Below are positions 26,030 through 32,000 of a DNA stretch of 64,000 nucleotides, piece by piece; the stretch's first letter is position 1; each line of letters opens with the position of its first letter. Source of the stretch: Diadema setosum (Eukaryota > Echinodermata > Echinoidea > Diadematoida > Diadematidae); assembly GCA_033980235.1 (NCBI GenBank), contig CM067072.1, positions 33,021,759 to 33,085,758 on the forward strand, in the 5' to 3' direction. The notes under the pieces are model-generated. The model searched no databases and was not told the DNA's origin. It was given only the letters and a program-made list of their open reading frames with translations. The translations under genes and the position numbers were made by a program.

Positions 26030-29000
26030 GATTGGCAGTATGTATGTGTATGTGCCTAAAATCAGACTGGACAGAACATCCCTAAACATGATACACAGTG
26101 ATATCAATACGGATGAATATTTGATGTGATACTTAACTGCCATGCCGATTAAACTGTGATTGATTGACACATCATTGCACCAATAGCCATATTACACAGC
26201 TTCCAATGGGCTGCAGTCATCACACAGATTTGGAGTTTATTTGATATAGGCAATGATGTGTATTTAAATCAAAGCACTGGAAATAAACTCACTTGAAGCT
26301 ACATGTACCTTTCACTAATTATCAGTTTTCTTTCTCTGGTAAATGATTATCCTGCAGAAGGAATAGCCCTCATATTGTGTGAGATTGTACAGTGCTTTGA
26401 TTCAAATATAAACATCATCATAGCCCTCATATTGTGTGAGATTGTACGGTGCTTTGATTCAAATATAAACATCATCATAGCCCTCATATTGTGTGAGATT
26501 GTACAGTGCTTTGATTCAAATATAAACATCATCATAGCCCTTATATTGTGTGAGATTGTACAGTGCTTTGATTCAAATATAAACATCATCATAGCCCTCA
26601 TATTGTGTGAGATTGTACAGTGCTTTGATTCAAATATAAACATCATCATAGCCCTCATATTGTGTGAGATTATACAGTGCTTTGATTCAAATATAAACAT
26701 CATCATAGCCGTCATATTGTGTGAGATTGTACAGTGCTTTGATTCAAATATAAACATCATCATAGCCCTCATATTGTGTGAGATTGTACAGTGCTTTGAT
26801 TCAAATATAAACATCATCATAGCCCTCATATTGTGTGAGATTGTACAGTGCTTTGATTCAAATATAAACATCATCATAGCCCTCATATTGTGTGAGATTG
26901 TACAGTGCTTTGATTCAAATATAAACATCATCATAGCCCTCATATTGTGTGAGATTGTACAGTGCTTTGATTCAAATATAAACATCATCATAGCCCTTAT
27001 ATTGTGTGAGATTGTACAGTGCTTTGATTCAAATATAAACATCATCATAGCCCTCATATTGTGTGAGATTGTACAGTGCTTTGATTCAAATATAAACATC
27101 ATCATAGCCCTCATATTGTGTGAGATTGTACAGTGCTTTGATTCAAATATAAACATCATCATAGCCCTCATATTGTGTGAGATTGTACAGTGCTTTGATT
27201 CAAATATAAACATCATCATAGCCCTCATATTGTGTGAGATTGTACAGTGCTTTGATTCAAATATAAACATCATCATAGCCCTCATATTGTGTGAGATTGT
27301 ACAGTGCTTTGATTCAAATATAAACATCATCATAGCCCTCATATTGTGTGAGATTGTACAGTGCTTTGATTCAAATATAAACATCATCATAGCCCTCATA
27401 TTGTGTGAGATTGTACAGTGCTTTGATTCAAATATAAACATCATTGTATCATTTGACTGGATGAATGAGAAGAATGTACATCAGTTTATTTGGTATACAG
27501 TTGTAGATCTCTGCAATTTTTGGTAGAAGCAATGTTTGTAGTAACCACAGCAGCATCGTAAATGCTCAAAGCTGATCACATGTTTTTTCACAACCCATGT
27601 GAGCAGTAGATCTGAAATTCACATGTAAGAAACAGACTGAGTTAAACCATCGGCAGTCTTCCATTCATGAGATCTTCTCCCTGTCATTACCTTAATACAG
27701 GAAGACACTTTAGAGTTCCTGAAGCAGCGCTCCCGGGTGGTCCACTACTGTGCCACGCCCTTGCTCTTCGACCCCCGGTGGAGGGATCACGTCCTCGCCT
27801 CCTCGGACGGCACTAAGTGCGTGTCCAGCCGGCCGGCCGGACTGACCAGCGAGGCTCCTTGGCACAACGACCTCAAGAACAGCATGGTGTCACAGTACAA
27901 GTATTTCTTGCAGCGCCTTGGCTTTAACACTGTGGAGACACACCCCCAGGGAAGACCAAGGTATAAACCCCCTGGTTGAATTATAACTGTGTGTGATGCA
28001 GCAAGCACTCTATATGCCATCTATTTCGTGGAGTTTTTATCTTCACAAATTTCGCAAGTTGGGTGCTGTTCACAAATTGAACAACACATTAGAATATAAC
28101 ATGTACTTCTGATTCCGACATGAATGAAGCATGTGGTGTAGATTGCGGAGTACCTTTCTGACTTATTTTCCCCCAATTTGTATCTTTTCATAATTTCCCT
28201 TTCGTTTTGGTTTCTGTCTTGCTTCTGCTGTTCTCGTCGGGCTTGTTTAGATCCTCCCATATCCGACCAGGGGGGCCAGAGGTGCCCAAGTTTGGGAGAC
28301 TGATGCTGAGGACTTCCCAGCCGGGGGCTGAAGGTCACCTTCAGATCACTGTACCAGGAGGCATCATTCTCATTGAGCTGTCATTCAGGGTGAGAGCTCC
28401 TTGTACACTGTAGCACTATCATTCTGCAGCTACACTGTCATACTTATTATACAGATGATTTCAAAAATCCAATTGTAGGATGTACATTGTACAATTGTAC
28501 ACTTTGTATATTGCAGAGTTTTTCACATCTCTGTGCGGTATATGTACACCTGTACAACTGTAAGGAATATGATGCAACATTATTATATGTAGTGTAGGTA
28601 TACAAATATAAAGATACATGTACATGTAGATAGATAGACAGATAGATAGATAGATTGTAGATAGATAAGATAGATAGATAGATAGATAGGTACAATGTAG
28701 GTAGGTAAGTACATTGTAGGTACAGACATTGTAGGTAGAATGATACATGTAGATGTATAGGTAGGTACACTAGGTACATGTGGGTAGGTATACTGTAGAT
28801 AAATAAATTCTTATTTCTTTTACAGAATTGTATGGACTATGTTACTCCTGTTAAGCTGTGATATTTTTGTTCAGGAAGTTCCAGTCAGTTGTTCTATGAT
28901 TACACATTTACTGTAATTGTGAGATACAGTATGTATTATAATATAGTGTTATATGATTTCTGTATTTCCAGCACACCTACTTCTGTGTGAAGCTTTATGC

Positions 29001-32000
29001 CTTTGAGAGTTCCAGAGTCCCGGCAGGAAAGACTATCAATGCTCAGGTATGTAACTTGTCTGTAGTGTACTCGAGTATAACAACTTGTGTGTGTGTGTGC
29101 ATTGATATACACATGATTCTCAGATCTGAGTACAAAGTACAGTTGTATGTCGGTAGGAATTGTGTGTGTGAGGTACAGCATGTAACTATGGAATTGTTCA
29201 ACCGTTGTGGACTTGGACGAGTTTCCATAGTTACCACATGCGCACTTCCTCCCAACACCCGAAAAAATATGTGCATCATCTGTTATATAGAATGGTGGAT
29301 TTTGTTTTTTTTTCACCAAAAGTAATTGTTGTTATCGATCATGCATCTGATGATCCCCAGAAACCTAAGGAGTCACATACAGGGTCTATCTGTCTTTGAG
29401 AATCTTGTAAGGAAAGGGTTAACCTAATGCCCTCCTCCCACCTGTAAACTGCAGCTGGCCAACCTGTTCACCAATGACTGTGACAAGTACAAGGATCTGA
29501 TCCACCTGCACTCCTTTGCCTATGACTTCCACCTACGCACCATCCAAGCCTACCTGGCAGACCCAGACATGGGCTTCCAGTCCCATTACCATGTCTCCTC
29601 GTTCCTGGCCAGCTTCGTCAAGTTCTACGCTCACCCGCCCAACTTCAGGCAGAACTGCATCAAGAAAGGTGGGGTTGTGGTAGATGGGTTCTACCCCAGG
29701 GGGGGGGGGGGCAGTCTGTTATTAAAGGTCCAGTTTACCTTTGGGAGCAGTGATTTTGAAAATGTTCAAGATCACATTTGATGCATATGTGTAGGTCTGT
29801 TGTATCACAAAACATCCTACCATATAAAATTTTCACAGTAAAGCCTAAAATATAAGGAGATATCAGTATTTCAAAAATTTTTACAGTGGTTGTTTCTGTC
29901 GCTTACTCACATTTTAGAACTATTTTAAAGCACTAATGCTGGGATTTGTTTTATCTGCAAATGGTCAATTATGCCTTTAAAGTGTGGTTGCATGCTGAAT
30001 GTGTGTTGATTGCAGCAGAAGCTGTAAATTTACCATAAATTTGTTTTTTCCATTCCTGATTCCAAAAGTTGAAAATTGACACATCTTTTTTTATTTCGTC
30101 TTGAAGTTTTTTTTCAGTGTTTTTTTTTATTTTTGTTTTTACAGAGGATTTTGTCTTTTGACAGATTTTATATGCATAAATACAATGTATGTGTGTAGCA
30201 CAATGTAGACATACGTGTGTAAGTAGGCACTGTGCTCTTTGTCAGCATATAAAAGCATTGTGTTCTAGTTTTTAAGCCTGTGCAATGTGATACACTGTAG
30301 GTATTTCTTGTATCCATCTCTGAAATTCTTTGTGTATCTGTGCATTCTTCTTGCTGTGTTACAAGTGTGTATCTTATGAGCAACTAATCTTTACCCAATG
30401 TGACTTAATTTCTGTCTCTGTGACCACAGCAGATATCAGATATGTGCTCATCAAATTATGCCAAATTCTGTTGGGCATTAATCTTTTGTCGCCCTTTCTT
30501 TGGCCAGCTTGCACTGGCATGACTCTTGTATCTTGTAACTTAATTGTGATTTTCAACTTCAAACACCTTTCAGATACGATCCCGTTTCTGAGCCTGAACA
30601 CACAGGCTTCACTGCTCTATGACTACCTGGTCAGACACTGCCCGCCTGGCTGGAAGAAACTCACCATGCGCTGCAGCTCCCCGCCTTCCTCCTCCAACTC
30701 CACGCCGGAGGTTGGGTTGCCCGGCAACCAGGACGGGCCGGTGGACCAGGCGCTGTGTCTGACGCACAGCAGCATCCACCCACGGTTCCACAACGTGCTG
30801 GTGGTCGGCGACGACCTGGACATGAGCGTGGTGGTGGCGTGGGACCAAGCCGAGTACCGCTTCCAGACCAGGCCCAACTCTCCCGCCGTGGGTGGTGCCG
30901 AGATGTCGGTGCCGGTGACCCCAGAGGGGACCGCTATGCACCACAAGAATATGCTCCAGCTGGAATTCTACATCATCGTGACCAGTCGAAGAGACCTGTT
31001 TCCGCTCAAAACCAACAGTCAGAAGGTTTGTGAGATGGATATTCAGGAAGCAGAGCACTAAGAGCCTGCCAACTGCTAAAAATGCAATTTTCTTATCCTT
31101 GTCAAGGTGCCACGTTTCAAAAAAATGTTCTTTACAGGTATTTGACATACAAATTGTGATTGAAAACATTTGAGATGCAATACTCATGCTTTTTGTACTG
31201 TAATTGTGGTAAAATGGAAGAGACAACATCATGCAAGATGCTTATGTTGATTTTCTTGCATCTTTTTACATTAAAAATCTTTATATGTGTGCATGCATTG
31301 TGTCTGAATGTTTCATGACATCAAACCCCTTTATATTCTTTGTGCAATCTGTGAAACCTACTAAACCTGTTGCCTCAAAGAATGATATCCTGTAGAATAG
31401 ATACATGGCACATTTGTTACCCTGCAAGCAATGGGGATACTATCCTGCAGAACTCCAGTCTCTTTCCACTTCCAGAGGTTCTTGATCCCCTGAAAATATG
31501 CAACACCTGCAAATCTTTCATTAAACTTTTACACCCCTTTCCCTTCCCAACCCAATATTTGCATGAGTGCATTTTGTGTAAATGTGATTGTGAGTCGTTT
31601 AAGTTTCTGTTTGTTTGTGAATATGAAAGTCACTTTTAATACATTTCATCAGTGAGACATGAGACTATTGTCTACAATGTATATTATCAAAGTGGTTAAG
31701 TCTTTGACTTCTTTTTAGATCCTTGCAAAGTATACATCAGCATCTATTGTCTTCATTAACCCCTTGACCTCCGAAACTGGATGCAGGTGGCGGTGTCCAT
31801 CAGCCAGAAGCCCGTCACCTTGCAGCGCTTTGAGCTCGCCGAGACAGAGGCCGCCAACTTCCGGGATCGCATCGTGGTGATGCTGACCAACGCGGAGATG
31901 AACTGCCGGCGGGACACGCTGTGGGACCAGCTGCTGATGTTGGAGGCAGAAGAGATGGAGCACGTTGCCATGGCAGCCTCCACCAGCAGCAGCAAGAAGG

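Noticed and set aside
26363..27445. CRISPR-like array
   Set aside because: The units are contiguous with no unique spacers, and the DNA is clearly animal nuclear. It is a minisatellite.
26303..27526. 407-codon plus-strand and 365-codon minus-strand open frames
   Set aside because: Both are by-products of a 57-bp tandem repeat whose length is divisible by three. The repeat lies between two well-supported SZT2 exons, and there is no codon bias.
30609..31232. 207-codon minus-strand frame
   Set aside because: Exact antisense shadow of the GC-rich SZT2 exon t.
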